From the NCBI RefSeq assembly GCF_015670745.1, contig NZ_JADPCH010000001.1:1-64000 (forward strand): a stretch of 64,000 bases of DNA, written 5' to 3'. Positions 34,707-44,887 of the stretch are shown here, piece by piece. Source of the DNA: Collinsella aerofaciens (GTDB lineage: Bacteria > Actinomycetota > Coriobacteriia > Coriobacteriales > Coriobacteriaceae). The translations under genes were made by a program, and so were the position numbers. The notes under the pieces are model-generated. The model was not told the DNA's origin and made no database searches. It saw only the letters and a list, made by a program, of their open reading frames with translations. The first letter of the stretch is position 1. Every line of letters begins with the position of its first letter.

Positions 34707-37193
34707 ATGACCGAACACCACGCCATCAGCCGTCGAGCATTCACGTTGGGCCTAGGACTCGCAGCATTGTCGCCTTTTGTAAGCCTGCCCGAAACCGCGG
34801 GATTGGGCCTTCCCGTGCGCGCGGCATTTGCAGACGACGCTGCCACAGCGTCGGACAGCCTCCACAATTTCGTCATTCGCCTTCGCCCCGCGGGCTATTT
34901 TCGCACCGCGAGCGTCAACCAAGACGGCAACGTTCGCGGCAACGTCTGCCACCTGTTTAACGACGGCACGTCCAGCAAGCTCATCCTTGAGAACGTAACG
35001 ACCAAGAATGACGATACAAACTGGTATGCTATCCGCACCTTGCTCAATTTCGAAGAGCATAAAAAGACGGGCTACAGCATTTGGTCGGTCGACGACGACT
35101 CTGACAAAGATGGAAAGGTCATCCACGTATGGAGCGGCGAGTATGACAACAAGCCCAGCCGCGCTTTTGCGTTCGAGCGTCAATCAAACGGAACCTATAT
35201 CATCCGAGACCGCACGGTCGAGAAAGAAACCGAGAAAAAAGACATTAAGTACCTGGCAATAGAATCGAACGGCGAAGACCAGGACAACAATAAGATCTGC
35301 CATAAGAGTAAGAGCATTCCGTGGGAGCTCGAACTTATCGGTTACGACATGAAAAAGAACGATGCCACGGTTAGCAGCCTCGACTGGATCACGTACAGCA
35401 GCTACGTCGACGGACCATGTTGGATGAAATACGTCGACGACAACAAGTTCCTCGACGAGCTGAGCATCCCGGGTACGCACGATTCGGGCACCTGCAGCGT
35501 GGACAACGACACTGAGCCCCAATCCTCGCAAGTAAAATGCCAGCAGGATTACATTCCCACGCAGTTGCTCGAAGGCATTCGCTATTTTGATATCCGGCTC
35601 GGAAAGGGCGATGACCCCGGCATCGACCACGGGATTTTCTACCTACTCAAAAAAGACGGGAACTATCTGCATCTCTCCGATGTCATCGGGTACTTCAAAA
35701 CGTTTTTGAACGAAAACCCGTCAGAAGCGCTCATCATGCTCGCATCGCGCGGCAACGATGAGGCTACCGACGAAAGCATAACGACGGCCTTCGCCAAGGT
35801 TATGGCCGATAACCCCAACCTGTTCTACACGTCGAGCCACGTCCCCACGCTGGGCGAGGTGCGCGGAAAGATCGTCCTGCTGCGTCGATTTGGGCTCGCC
35901 GGCAACAGCGTAAGCGGCCACACGTGGGGCCTCGACCTCACCCAATGGGATGACAAGATCAAGGCGCATTCCGGGCAGTCGATGTGTCTCGTCCAAGACG
36001 CGCGGGGATTTGAAGCCATAGGGGAAACGGGCAATGAAGAGCCCTATTGCACCAAGGTATATGCCCAGGACAAGTACAAACTCACGGGAACCGACAAGCT
36101 CAGCTGGGTCGATAATGCGCTGAAGGAAACGACCGGGCGCACGTGCAACAAGGTGGACGTCGTGGACGATGCCGGGGCCGAGGTGCAAGTCCAGGAGCGT
36201 TGCTGGTCTATCAACTACACCAGCTGCACGGGCTTGTCGCACGGAGGCAATCCTTTTACCTCGGCACGAGTAGTCAACGAGCATCTGTACAAGAGCCCGT
36301 ACATCAATCCCAGCGGCACCGAGGATACAAAGTCAGATTACCTCAAGCACATTGGCATCATCGCATCCGACTTTGTTGATGCGGCGCTGGCCCGGAGCAT
36401 CTACCAGCGCAATTACAATTACGATACGAAGCACACGCAGTCGGCTTCGTGCTGCCTCCCGACCCGCATGCGCATGACGTACGGCGACTCGCTGAGCGAT
36501 GCCTCGCTCCAGGATGGCAAGACCGTTGGCGAGGGCCATTTCCGCCTTGTCGACAGCAGCAACGTACTCAACGTGGCGGCTTCGGGCCATGCGTTTACCA
36601 TCGAATACGTGGATGTCGACGCCTTGGGCAACGAGACCGTTACGGGGCTGCAGGGATCCGTACCCATCGATATCGATCCGCGCGCACTGACACCCCACTT
36701 TGAGGGGCTCGAAGGCCTTAAGGCCGGCGAGGATGTGCGCACAAAGGTCGAGGCGCTGCTCGAGGGCAAACTCGAAAACGATGCTTGCACGGCTCAGCTC
36801 GAGTTTGTGCACGACGCGGACGGCGCTCCGGGCACGGCAATGGTCGAGGGCGAGGCATTTACCGCGGGAACGTACTGGGTGCGCGCGAACGGTCTTTTGG
36901 GCGACGCGGCGCAAAACTACAAGCTTGCTAATGACGGAGCCGCGAGCTTTACCGTAGCGGCCTCGAGCAGTGCAGGCGGCACCGGCACCGACGGTGGCAC
37001 GGGTTCCAACGCAGGCAGCGCTGATAAGAACGGTAAGGGCAACAAGGGCAAGAACTCGGGCGGAAAACTCGCCGACACGGGCGACGGCTCCGGCATTGCC
37101 GCCGGGCTCGCTGCCGCCGCCGTAGCGACAACGGTCGCCGGCGCGGCAATGCTTGCCAACGACCGCGAAAACGCTGGGGACGGTAGCGAATAG
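34707..37193 (+). CDS. Tat-exported PI-PLC X-domain protein with sortase-like C-terminus
   Basis: 828 residues. Twin-arginine signal SRRAFTLGLGLAAL (8-21). Residues ~50-210 look like a beta-rich binding domain. A phosphatidylinositol-specific phospholipase C X-type domain follows (~245-560) with first catalytic histidine H258 in IPGTHDSGT, the YFDIRLG strand and second histidine H308 in IDHGIF. A beta-sandwich (~600-750) comes next, then a Gly/Asn/Lys-rich linker, LADTG, and a final hydrophobic helix. LADTG is a variant of LPxTG, so wall anchoring is likely. The start follows ggaggag. Substrate may be PI, glycosyl-PI or a bacterial lipid, which sequence does not settle. Confidence 0.85.
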   Translation: MTEHHAISRRAFTLGLGLAALSPFVSLPETAGLGLPVRAAFADDAATASDSLHNFVIRLRPAGYFRTASVNQDGNVRGNVCHLFNDGTSSKLILENVTTKNDDTNWYAIRTLLNFEEHKKTGYSIWSVDDDSDKDGKVIHVWSGEYDNKPSRAFAFERQSNGTYIIRDRTVEKETEKKDIKYLAIESNGEDQDNNKICHKSKSIPWELELIGYDMKKNDATVSSLDWITYSSYVDGPCWMKYVDDNKFLDELSIPGTHDSGTCSVDNDTEPQSSQVKCQQDYIPTQLLEGIRYFDIRLGKGDDPGIDHGIFYLLKKDGNYLHLSDVIGYFKTFLNENPSEALIMLASRGNDEATDESITTAFAKVMADNPNLFYTSSHVPTLGEVRGKIVLLRRFGLAGNSVSGHTWGLDLTQWDDKIKAHSGQSMCLVQDARGFEAIGETGNEEPYCTKVYAQDKYKLTGTDKLSWVDNALKETTGRTCNKVDVVDDAGAEVQVQERCWSINYTSCTGLSHGGNPFTSARVVNEHLYKSPYINPSGTEDTKSDYLKHIGIIASDFVDAALARSIYQRNYNYDTKHTQSASCCLPTRMRMTYGDSLSDASLQDGKTVGEGHFRLVDSSNVLNVAASGHAFTIEYVDVDALGNETVTGLQGSVPIDIDPRALTPHFEGLEGLKAGEDVRTKVEALLEGKLENDACTAQLEFVHDADGAPGTAMVEGEAFTAGTYWVRANGLLGDAAQNYKLANDGAASFTVAASSSAGGTGTDGGTGSNAGSADKNGKGNKGKNSGGKLADTGDGSGIAAGLAAAAVATTVAGAAMLANDRENAGDGSE

Positions 37194-37226
37194 GCAAGCC
37201 GGCCTTTTAGACACATCGACTCAATG

Positions 37227-37262
37227 GGGGGCGCAGGACACCGTTCTGTGCCCCCGATTTTT
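37227..37262 (+). terminator. Rho-independent terminator of the PI-PLC-like gene
   Basis: 10-bp GC-rich stem gggggcgcag / ctgtgccccc (one G-T pair), followed by gattttt. Confidence 0.88.
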
Positions 37263-37287
37263 ACCTTGGCCCAAACGCCGCCATAGG

Positions 37288-37557
37288 CTACATCACCATG
37301 TTCAGCGCGTTAACAAACTCCTGGGCCTTCGCACGGCTGCTCAGGCTAAAAACACAAGCAGTCAACAGCCTGTTACGCAGAAAAACATCGCGGCCCTTGA
37401 TCCTGTTGACCCCCGTAATGTCCTTAAGATAGACAATCTCGGTGTGCTTGCCACCAAAAGTGCCCTTCTTGAGCACCTCGATACGATTGGGGTAGATCTT
37501 AACGTCTTTAAACCTACCCGAACCTTTGTCCTGGAATAGCAGCGTGTTGTTGTCCAT
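37288..37557 (-). CDS. Small PH-domain-like protein
   Basis: 89 residues. Pattern of short bacterial PH-like folds: strands DNNTLLFQDKGSGRFKDVKI, NRIEVLKKG, TEIVYLKDITGVNRI, then the C-terminal helix RAKAQEFVNALNMV that packs on the barrel. Likely cytoplasmic. The ATG at 37557 follows gggagtg; 15 further residues upstream are out of range of a ribosome site. Ligand and role unknown. It is convergent with the PI-PLC-like gene and shares that gene's downstream hairpin region. Confidence 0.65.
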   Translation of the reverse strand: MDNNTLLFQDKGSGRFKDVKIYPNRIEVLKKGTFGGKHTEIVYLKDITGVNRIKGRDVFLRNRLLTACVFSLSSRAKAQEFVNALNMVM

Positions 37558-37725
37558 ACGCGTCACTCCCGTGGGGTTCGCTAAAACTGTCTCTATTGCC
37601 ACATTTTAGTCACCGCAAGGCTCCCATGCGAAGGTGCCAGACAGCAAAGCAATTCGTGTCCGCGCGAGGCTTTAAACTAAATGCAATCAAGATGCATTCC
37701 ACAAGAGGAAAGTGAGGCGACAGTG

Positions 37726-38775
37726 ATGGGCGAACTGGTAAACCGTGGAGAATCGGCAATCGTGCCCGAAGGTTTTTACAAGCAGGTCTCCTCAATTCTC
37801 AACGCCGCTCGCGACAAGGCCTATACCGCCGTTAACTTTGCGATGGTTGAGGCGTATTGGGAGATCGGCAAGAGCATTGTTGACGAGCAGGGCGGAGAGG
37901 AGCGCGCAGCATATGGGGAGGCATTGATTGCAGGCCTCTCCAGAAGGCTTACCGCGGATTTCGGAAGAGGCTTTGGCATCGCAAACCTTCGCAATATGCG
38001 TCAGTTCTTTCTTGCGTTTCCAATTCGCGACGCACTGCGTAGCGAATTGAGCTGGACTCATTACCGCAGGTTGATGCGCATCCCCGACCCTGATGCTCGC
38101 GCCTGGTACATGAACGAATGCGCCGATTCTCGTTGGAGCACGCGTCAGCTCGAGCGCCAGATCAACACCATGTTCCGCGAGCGCCTACTTGCCAGCAAGG
38201 ACAAAGAGGCCGTCACCCAGGAAATCCAAAAGAGCGCCCCGGCTCGTCGCCCCGAGGATATCATCCGCGACCCATATGTACTGGAGTTTTTAGGTTTCTC
38301 GGACGATGCTACGTTTCGTGAGAGCGATCTAGAGCAGGCGCTCATCACGCATCTTCAGAAGTTCCTGCTGGAGCTTGGCCGTGGCTTCGCTTTCGAGGCG
38401 CGCCAAAAGCGCATCACCTTTGATGGGCGCCATTTCTATATTGACCTTGTTTTTTACAACTATCTGATGCGCTGCTTCGTGCTCATCGACCTTAAGACCG
38501 ATGACCTTACGCATCAGGACCTGAGCCAGATGCAAATGTATGTGAACTACTACACGCGCGAACTCATGAACGAAGGCGACAATCCGCCCATAGGCATCGT
38601 GCTCTGCGCGGACAAAAGCGATTCGATCGTCGAGTACACGCTGCCCGAAGACAACGACCAAGTGTTTGCCGCCAAATACCTGCCATATCTTCCAAGCAAG
38701 GAAGAGCTGGCGCGCGAGCTGAGTGCCGAGTACCGCGCCATCAACGAAGCGACCAATGGCGAAACGCAAGGGTAG
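37726..38775 (+). CDS. DUF1016/YhcG family PD-(D/E)XK nuclease
   Basis: 349 residues. The N-terminal DUF1016 helical domain has WEIGKSIVDEQGGEERAAYG and RNMRQFF. The C-terminal nuclease domain has DPYVLEFLGF, FEARQKRITFDGRHFYIDLVFYN (with the Asp) and VLIDLKTDDLTHQD (Asp-x-Lys). Members are often carried near restriction-modification or other defence genes, but none is adjacent here. The start at 37726 follows gtgagg. A lone copy between unrelated genes suggests past mobility; a link to defence is only by family association. Confidence 0.88.
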   Translation: MGELVNRGESAIVPEGFYKQVSSILNAARDKAYTAVNFAMVEAYWEIGKSIVDEQGGEERAAYGEALIAGLSRRLTADFGRGFGIANLRNMRQFFLAFPIRDALRSELSWTHYRRLMRIPDPDARAWYMNECADSRWSTRQLERQINTMFRERLLASKDKEAVTQEIQKSAPARRPEDIIRDPYVLEFLGFSDDATFRESDLEQALITHLQKFLLELGRGFAFEARQKRITFDGRHFYIDLVFYNYLMRCFVLIDLKTDDLTHQDLSQMQMYVNYYTRELMNEGDNPPIGIVLCADKSDSIVEYTLPEDNDQVFAAKYLPYLPSKEELARELSAEYRAINEATNGETQG

Positions 38776-39170
38776 CAGCACGTTGCGACCGAAACCACCG
38801 CAGCCGTCGCAGGCGCACTCGCGGTTGCGACGCACGCTACGAAACAATACCGGTCATGGACGCCGGCAACGACATTCTAGCCGTGGCTGGCGAGCGTGAC
38901 CTGACAGGCAAAGACGCGGCCTTCGTCTGATGTTGGTCCATTGGCTGCCACAGAAAAGGGCCGGTTGCAGCCGGCCCTTTAGACGATAGCACCTGCGTTG
39001 CCCGCGCTTCCGAAGTGTGACTAACTGAGGAGCGGGTTCCGTGGCACAACCTGATCTTGCCCAGCGAGGCGGCCCTTTTGCAGCCGGTCCACCGTTTATT
39101 TACATCTACCCCCTGCCAAACTACCGGATGGCAGCCCCCATGCCTGCGAGCCGTCCCGTGCTGCGCTTCC
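38776..39170. other. Gap downstream of the DUF1016 gene
   Basis: 395 bases. Apart from a hairpin at 38955-38980, no gene or RNA recognised. Reading frames on both strands here look like spill-over from neighbours. Confidence 0.45.
38955..38980 (+). terminator. Terminator-like hairpin after the DUF1016 gene
   Basis: 10-bp perfect stem aaagggccgg / ccggcccttt with a 6-base loop. The stem ends supply short A and T runs on both strands, so it may work in both directions. It lies 180 bases after the stop. Confidence 0.6.
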
Positions 39171-40508
39171 CTACTTCCCAAAGATCGCAGCGAGCAAGCC
39201 CTTGCGTTTGGGCTTCTCCTCTCGGCAGGAACCCTCGGCAACCGCTGCAACCTGGCGCGGTTGCTCGCCGCCTCCACGGCGCACGATCTGGTATAGGAAC
39301 GGAGATTTAACATATTTGACCTCGACGGGCGTGGCGTGTACGGTGCTCTCACCGGACAGATGCAGGCTCGGGCTGAGCGGCGCCACGATATGCGTTTCGC
39401 GCTTGTCGCTAAACACCACCGCGGCCGCACGACCCGTCTGGCCGTTTACGGCAATGCGCACCTGCTCGCCATCGCGGCCATCCGTCGCCGGACGATCGAC
39501 AAAGTAGACCGGCACCATCACCAGGCCATCCTTATGCTTGCGGGCCTTGCGCGCCCAGGTTCGGATGCTCTTTTTATTGAGCCCCAGTACGGCCTCGGCA
39601 TCGTTGCCCGCAACGTCGAGCGCCAACTTATCAATGACCACCTGGTCCTTGGTAGATGCATCGACGGAGACAACGCGGAAGTCGCCTTCCTGCATGGCGG
39701 GATCGAACGGACCGACCTTGGCAAAGTCCCACGGCTCCAAAATGCCCATGAGGCGAACGTCCAGGTAGTTTGCTCTGGGGTATGCCCAGTCGAGCACCTC
39801 GTAGTACACCAGGGTTTCCTTGCTCAGGCCCTTGCCCGGGAAGCTCGCCATCATGCGCAGGTCCGCCAGCGCCATGGGGAAATAGAAGAGCATCATGTCG
39901 TTTTGGATCGCATCTTCCACGTCGTGCCCGGCAAAGGCATCCGGATACTGGCGCACCAGCTGCAGCGCGTTGGCACGTGCCTGCTGCGGCGAGATTTCGC
40001 AGGGAATACCCTGATCCGGCACATACTCCGCACCCACGCCCATGGTCAGACGCTTGCTAAACGTCCCTGGCTTGAGCAGGTCCGCAATGCCGATCTTATT
40101 GCCGCAGGACGGGCACTCAAACACGCGCTGGGTCGACTCGCCCTCAAAGGACGCACCACAGAAGGGGCAAGGAATGCTCACATGCGTGGCCTCTTGGAAC
40201 TCCTGCGCCGTGCCGCGATCCTCCCACAGCAGATGTTCCAGGACCGACTGATTGCGCCAGTGCGAATTGAAGAAATACCAGTCCGGGTCCTCCGGGCGCT
40301 CGAGTTGCGACACATGCGTGAGCTTGAGCAGTCCATTCACCACCGTCAGCGGCGTATGGCGAATGCCCAGGGCGCTCTTGGGCTCCCCCGCATCAGCCTG
40401 CCACGGAACGACCGTGCCGCAATAGGCGCACTCAAAGCTGCGCTTAGCCTGGTGCGAGTACATAGGGCCGCCGCAGTTTTGACATTTAATGGCAAACATC
40501 TCGTCCAT
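39171..40508 (-). CDS. Double zinc-ribbon protein of unknown function
   Basis: 445 residues. Two CxxC...CxxC zinc ribbons: C9, C12, C27, C30 (KCQNCGG, CAYCG) and C114, C117, C132, C135 (CPFCGAS, CPSCG). The following ~250 residues have helices and strands (FYFPMALADLRMMASFPG, VPVYFVDRP) and a basic C-terminus ending KRKGLLAAIFGK. The layout recalls TFIIB/primase-helper-type zinc-ribbon proteins often annotated in Firmicutes and actinobacteria, but no catalytic motif is seen. The start at 40508 follows aaggagg. No operon partner. Confidence 0.75.
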   Translation of the reverse strand: MDEMFAIKCQNCGGPMYSHQAKRSFECAYCGTVVPWQADAGEPKSALGIRHTPLTVVNGLLKLTHVSQLERPEDPDWYFFNSHWRNQSVLEHLLWEDRGTAQEFQEATHVSIPCPFCGASFEGESTQRVFECPSCGNKIGIADLLKPGTFSKRLTMGVGAEYVPDQGIPCEISPQQARANALQLVRQYPDAFAGHDVEDAIQNDMMLFYFPMALADLRMMASFPGKGLSKETLVYYEVLDWAYPRANYLDVRLMGILEPWDFAKVGPFDPAMQEGDFRVVSVDASTKDQVVIDKLALDVAGNDAEAVLGLNKKSIRTWARKARKHKDGLVMVPVYFVDRPATDGRDGEQVRIAVNGQTGRAAAVVFSDKRETHIVAPLSPSLHLSGESTVHATPVEVKYVKSPFLYQIVRRGGGEQPRQVAAVAEGSCREEKPKRKGLLAAIFGK

Positions 40509-40726
40509 GGAAACGTCCTCCTTTGCACAGGGGCTGTCGACATTAAGTATGTCGAGCAAGCAGGCACATGCCCATACCCATGTGGCCCAAAATGGACCAC
40601 CCAGGCAGACGAGAAGGCTCGCTCGTTAGCACCGGCAGACTATTGCTGCATTTTCTGAGCATCGGTGCACGGCGCCCCCGCGCGAGCTACACTATCCCCT
40701 TAAACATGATTGTGAGGACGACCGCT

Positions 40727-41908
40727 ATGCTATTTGTAAATCGGCTGGTACATACGCTTGTTCCCGGCAGTGAGAGCGAGCCGGTCGATGCATCTTGCCG
40801 CACCAACGCGGGCTTTTCCGCAAGCCTCGTCTGCATTGGCCTCAACATCACCCTGTGCCTAGCCAAGGGCATCGCGGGCCTGCTCGCCGGTTCCGTCTCC
40901 CTCATCGCCGACGCTTTCAACAACCTCTCCGATGCCTCGAGCAACATCGTGAGCCTGCTCGGGTTCCGCCTTGCCAGCCGCCCGGCAGACGAAGGCCACC
41001 CCTATGGCCACGGCCGCTATGAATACCTAGCCGGCCTATTCGTCGCCGTCCTGGTTTGCGCCGTCGGCATCAACCTGATCCTCGAGTCGGTCGCTAAGAT
41101 CATCAAGCCTTCCCCCACTGCATATTCGGTGCTCTCCTTAGCCGCCCTCGTCTTGTCCATGCTCGTTAAGCTCTGGATGGCAGCGTTCAACCGCACGCTG
41201 GGCAACCGCATCGATTCCGAGACGCTCATCGCCACGGCGCAGGACTCCAAAAACGACGTCATCACCTCGGGCTCGGTCTTGGTGGCGGCGCTTATTTCGC
41301 AGACGACCGGCTTTGATCTCGATGGCTGGGCAGGCCTGGGTGTGGGCGTCTTCATCTGCATCAGCGGTCTGGGCCTGGTGCGCGACGCCATCAGCCCGTT
41401 GCTGGGGCAAGCGCCCGACCCCAAGCTCGTCCAGGCAATCCGCGACAAGATCATGTCCTATCCGCAGGTCTTGGGCACACACGACCTCATGGTGCACGAC
41501 TACGGCCCCGGTCGTCAGTTTGCCAGCGCCCACGTGGAGATGCCCGGCGAGGGCGACGCGTTTGAGCACCACGAGATTCTGGACACCATCGAGCACGACA
41601 TCAAGCGCCAGATGGGCATTGGTATCACGCTGCACTGCGACCCCATCGCGACAACCGGCGATGACTTGCGCGGCTGGGTCAAGCGCGGCGTCATGCAGAT
41701 CGATCCCGCGCTCTCCATCCACGATCTGCACGAGCACGACGGGTTCGTTTCGTTTGACCTGGTGCGTCCCGACGGCTTTGACATATCCGACGAGGAGCTG
41801 CTGGAGCTCGTCACGCGCATCGTGCACGAGCGCCGGCCCGATGTCTCATGCGTCGTCACGTTTGATTCGGGCTTCAGCTCGCCCGAGCGTCCGGCCGAGC
41901 AGCTGTAG
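40727..41908 (+). CDS. Cation diffusion facilitator family metal exporter
   Basis: 393 residues. Six transmembrane helices in the first ~200 residues with metal-site motifs ADAFNNLSDASSN in helix 2 and AQDSKNDVITSG in helix 5, plus the loop EGHPYGHGRYEYLAG. The C-terminal cytoplasmic domain contains HDLMVHDYGPGR and HVEMPGEGDAFEHH, the usual regulatory metal-binding ferredoxin-like domain. About 90 residues after this form a second domain-like extension (MQIDPALSIHDLHEHDG). Exports Zn, Mn or Fe by proton antiport; the metal is not certain. ATG 40727 follows gagg; ATG 40706 is possible. Confidence 0.9.
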   Translation: MLFVNRLVHTLVPGSESEPVDASCRTNAGFSASLVCIGLNITLCLAKGIAGLLAGSVSLIADAFNNLSDASSNIVSLLGFRLASRPADEGHPYGHGRYEYLAGLFVAVLVCAVGINLILESVAKIIKPSPTAYSVLSLAALVLSMLVKLWMAAFNRTLGNRIDSETLIATAQDSKNDVITSGSVLVAALISQTTGFDLDGWAGLGVGVFICISGLGLVRDAISPLLGQAPDPKLVQAIRDKIMSYPQVLGTHDLMVHDYGPGRQFASAHVEMPGEGDAFEHHEILDTIEHDIKRQMGIGITLHCDPIATTGDDLRGWVKRGVMQIDPALSIHDLHEHDGFVSFDLVRPDGFDISDEELLELVTRIVHERRPDVSCVVTFDSGFSSPERPAEQL

Positions 41909-41926
41909 CCCCGCTCCGCTCGTCCG

Positions 41927-42895
41927 CTAGTTTCCCTGCGCGCCCGAGATGCCGTTTTGCAGGGCGTTCCAGGCATCCGTCGCCATGCCGCCCAAGTTCT
42001 GCGCGGTATCGCCCAGGTTCTGAGCGGTGTCGCCCAGCTCCTGCGCCTTGTTGCTCAAGTCCTCCAGCGTATTGGAGCTCGAGCTGTCGGTACCGCTTTG
42101 GCCGTCGGACGAGTTGCCCGAACTGTTCTTGTGCGTGAGTTGAATTTCGAGGTTGCCGTTGTCGTTATAGTAGGCAGAAGTAACGACCCAGTTGGCATCG
42201 ACGACGGGCGTTGAGCCATCATCAGTCAGGACCACGGCATTCGAAAGATCGGCGCCGCGCGACTTGAGGATCTTCTTGGCGTTGGACCAGTACTGCCCCG
42301 GGATATCACTCAAATCGACGGTGCTAGACGAGGCGGACTCGGTTTGCTCGGCAGTGGTATCGGCCGTTGAACTCCCTCGCTTGTTGAGCATGCCCGACAC
42401 GATGGCAAACACAACCGACAGCGCAAAGAAGATCGCCAGCACGATGAGGATCTTCTTAATCACGCTCGACGAACGCGACGGCGTCTCTTCCTCGTCCTCG
42501 CCATATTGCGGAATCGACTTGGGGTACTCGCGATACGGCTCGCGCGACTCGTAGCGAGGCTGCGCCGTGCGAGGCATATACGTCGTCTGCTGAGGCTGCG
42601 GAATGGGATTCTGCGGCAGGTCATCATAGGGATTCGGCGTCGAGGCGGCATAAGAATCCTGCGGCGCGTAATCAAACGGGTCTGCCGCCGCGTTGCCATA
42701 GGGGCTTTGCAAAGATGCAGCGTAAGGGTCCTGCGCCGCGTCGCCATAGCCCATAACTCGTGTGGGCTCGGCAGAAGGCTGCGTCGCGGCGGGGTCGACA
42801 TAACCGGGGTTGGGAACAACGCGGGTCGCATCGGCGCTATCGCCAGCCTGCGCGGAACCGCAGCCGCCCATCACGGTTGTCTTGTCCTGATCCAT
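41927..42895 (-). CDS. Single-pass membrane protein with proline/glutamine-rich cytoplasmic part
   Basis: 322 residues. A ~140-residue N-terminal region rich in Pro, Gln, Ala, Tyr and Asp precedes one transmembrane segment (ILIVLAIFFALSVVFAIV, ~148-165). An outside region with a small domain (~195-250; DLSDIPGQYWSNAKKILKSR, VVLTDDGSTPVVDANWVVTS) follows, resembling a compact PASTA/DUF-like fold. The tail ends in a repetitive LGDTAQNLGDTAQNLGG helix. The start follows aaagga. Function unknown. Confidence 0.8.
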   Translation of the reverse strand: MDQDKTTVMGGCGSAQAGDSADATRVVPNPGYVDPAATQPSAEPTRVMGYGDAAQDPYAASLQSPYGNAAADPFDYAPQDSYAASTPNPYDDLPQNPIPQPQQTTYMPRTAQPRYESREPYREYPKSIPQYGEDEEETPSRSSSVIKKILIVLAIFFALSVVFAIVSGMLNKRGSSTADTTAEQTESASSSTVDLSDIPGQYWSNAKKILKSRGADLSNAVVLTDDGSTPVVDANWVVTSAYYNDNGNLEIQLTHKNSSGNSSDGQSGTDSSSSNTLEDLSNKAQELGDTAQNLGDTAQNLGGMATDAWNALQNGISGAQGN

Positions 42896-43013
42896 GCAAC
42901 GATTCCTTTCCGTCGCCTGTAAGCATCAAGTTATCCATGCATTCTACCAGCGCAAAAGCCTATGATGGGCAGAGTCCGTCGGTATCTACAAGACATGCGC
43001 GGGCCTAAGGATC

Positions 43014-43050
43014 AAAAAGCCCCGCCGGGCCTTGGTAGGCTCGACGGGGC
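43014..43050 (-). terminator. Rho-independent terminator of fhs
   Basis: 9-bp stem gccccgccg / cgacggggc (one G-T pair). On the minus strand it is followed by TTTTTGA. It begins 26 bases after the fhs stop. Confidence 0.88.
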
Positions 43051-43075
43051 GGGCAAGCGGCTATGAGCAGCGAGC

Positions 43076-44743
43076 TTAGAACAGGCCGGTGATGTTGCCG
43101 TCGTTGTCGACGTCGATGTTCTCGGCCGCAGGGACCTTGGGCAGGCCCGGCATGGTCAGAACACTGCCAGTCAGTGCGACCACAAAGTGGGCGCCGGCGG
43201 AAACCTTGAGCTCACGCACCGTGATGCGGAAGTTCTCGGGAGCGCCCAGGGCCTTGGCGTTGTCGCTAAAGCTGTACTGCGTCTTGGCGACGCACACCGG
43301 CAGGTTGCCAAAGCCATTCTCGCGCAGCTCGGCGAGCTGGCGCTTGGCGGCCGGCGTAAAGTCAACGCCGTCGGCGCGGTAGACCTTGGTGGCAACGGCC
43401 TCGAGGGCATCAGCGACATCAGCGCCGTCCTCATAGGCAAACTTGAGCTCGCTCGGCTGCTCAATCAGACGCATGACCTCATCGGCAAGCTCGAGCGCGC
43501 CCTCGCCGCCCTTGGCCCAGACCTCGGAAAGCTTAACGTTGACGCCGAGCTTCTGGCACTCGGACTCAATGAGCGCGAGCTCGGCCTCGGTGTCCGTCGG
43601 GAAGCGGTTGATGGCAACCACGCAGGGCAGACCATATACGTTCTGGATGTTGTCGACGTGACGCAGCAGGTTGGGCATGCCAGCCTTGAGTGCCTCGAGG
43701 TTCTCCTCGTTGAGATCGGCCTTGGCGACGCCACCGTTGTACTTAAGCGCGCGAGCGGTGGCGACGACCACGACGGCGTTGGGACGAACGCCCGTCATGC
43801 GGCACTTGATGTCCAGGAATTTCTCGGCACCCAGGTCGGCACCAAAGCCCGCCTCGGTAATGGCGACATCGCCAAAACGCATAGCCATACGCGTGGCCAT
43901 GATGGAGTTGCAGCCGTGGGCGATATTGGCGAAGGGACCGCCGTGGACAAACGCGGGCGTGCCCTCGAGCGTCTGCACCAGATTGGGCTTGAGCGCATCC
44001 TTGAGCAGTGCGGCCATAGCTCCCTGGGCCTTAAGGTCGCGGGCGCGGACGGGCTCGCCGGCATAGCTATAGCCGACAACGATCTCGCCCAAGCGCTCCT
44101 TAAGATCGCTGATGCTCGTGGACAGGCACAGGATCGCCATGACCTCGGAGGCAACGGTGATATCGAAGCCGTCCTCGCGCGGCACGCCCTGGGCCTTACC
44201 GCCAATGCCGTCGATAACATGGCGCAGCTGGCGGTCGTTCATGTCGACAACGCGCTTCCAGGTAATGCGCTTAACATCGATACCGAGCTGATTGCCCTGC
44301 TGGATGTGGTTATCAAGCATGGCGGCCAGCAGGTTATTGGCGGCACCGATAGCGTGGAAGTCGCCGGTAAAGTGCAGGTTGATATCCTCCATGGGGATGA
44401 CCTGAGCCCAGCCGCCGCCGGCAGCACCGCCCTTAACGCCAAAGACGGGGCCGAGCGAAGGCTCGCGCAGGGCCACGGCACTCTTGACGCCGCGACGACG
44501 CAGGCCATCGGCCAGACCGATGGTCGTGGTGGTCTTGCCCTCGCCCGCAGGCGTGGGGTTGATGGCGGTCACGAGGACAAGCTTGGCCTGGTGATCAGTC
44601 GGCTCGTTGAGCAGTGAATAGTCGACCTTAGCCTTGTCGAAGCCGTACGGAATCAGGTGCTTAACGTCGACGCCGGCGTTCTTGGCCACCTCGGTAATAG
44701 GCAGTGGCGTGACAGAACGTGCGATTTCGATGTCAGTAGGCAT
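43076..44743 (-). CDS. fhs: Formate--tetrahydrofolate ligase
   Basis: 555 residues. ATP-dependent activation of formate to 10-formyl-THF. Motifs: [19 protein letters not shown] (P-loop), [19 protein letters not shown], and [16 protein letters not shown] 44743 follows aaagga; the 25 residues upstream are not part of the family. It supplies formyl-THF for purines and formylmethionine. With fchA and folD 11 kb away it covers formate to methylene-THF without needing a bifunctional FolD. A strong terminator follows. Confidence 0.97.
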   Translation of the reverse strand: MPTDIEIARSVTPLPITEVAKNAGVDVKHLIPYGFDKAKVDYSLLNEPTDHQAKLVLVTAINPTPAGEGKTTTTIGLADGLRRRGVKSAVALREPSLGPVFGVKGGAAGGGWAQVIPMEDINLHFTGDFHAIGAANNLLAAMLDNHIQQGNQLGIDVKRITWKRVVDMNDRQLRHVIDGIGGKAQGVPREDGFDITVASEVMAILCLSTSISDLKERLGEIVVGYSYAGEPVRARDLKAQGAMAALLKDALKPNLVQTLEGTPAFVHGGPFANIAHGCNSIMATRMAMRFGDVAITEAGFGADLGAEKFLDIKCRMTGVRPNAVVVVATARALKYNGGVAKADLNEENLEALKAGMPNLLRHVDNIQNVYGLPCVVAINRFPTDTEAELALIESECQKLGVNVKLSEVWAKGGEGALELADEVMRLIEQPSELKFAYEDGADVADALEAVATKVYRADGVDFTPAAKRQLAELRENGFGNLPVCVAKTQYSFSDNAKALGAPENFRITVRELKVSAGAHFVVALTGSVLTMPGLPKVPAAENIDVDNDGNITGLF

Positions 44744-44887
44744 GGGCGGTCCTTTCGTTACCGAATGAGAAAAAGACCAATTCAGCATAGCACGGGCGCG
44801 CAATAGTAAAACGCCCATAACCGATGAACGGCGATATGTTTACCCGATGCCCAGCGATAGTCCAACAGCCCGCCAAAACAAAGCGCC

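Noticed and set aside
38837-39430. Minus-strand frame of 197 codons in the gap after the DUF1016 gene
   Set aside because: It overlaps the zinc-ribbon gene by 260 bases in another frame and has shadow-like composition.
43187-44617. 476-codon plus-strand frame opposite fhs
   Set aside because: Antisense shadow; fhs is unambiguous.
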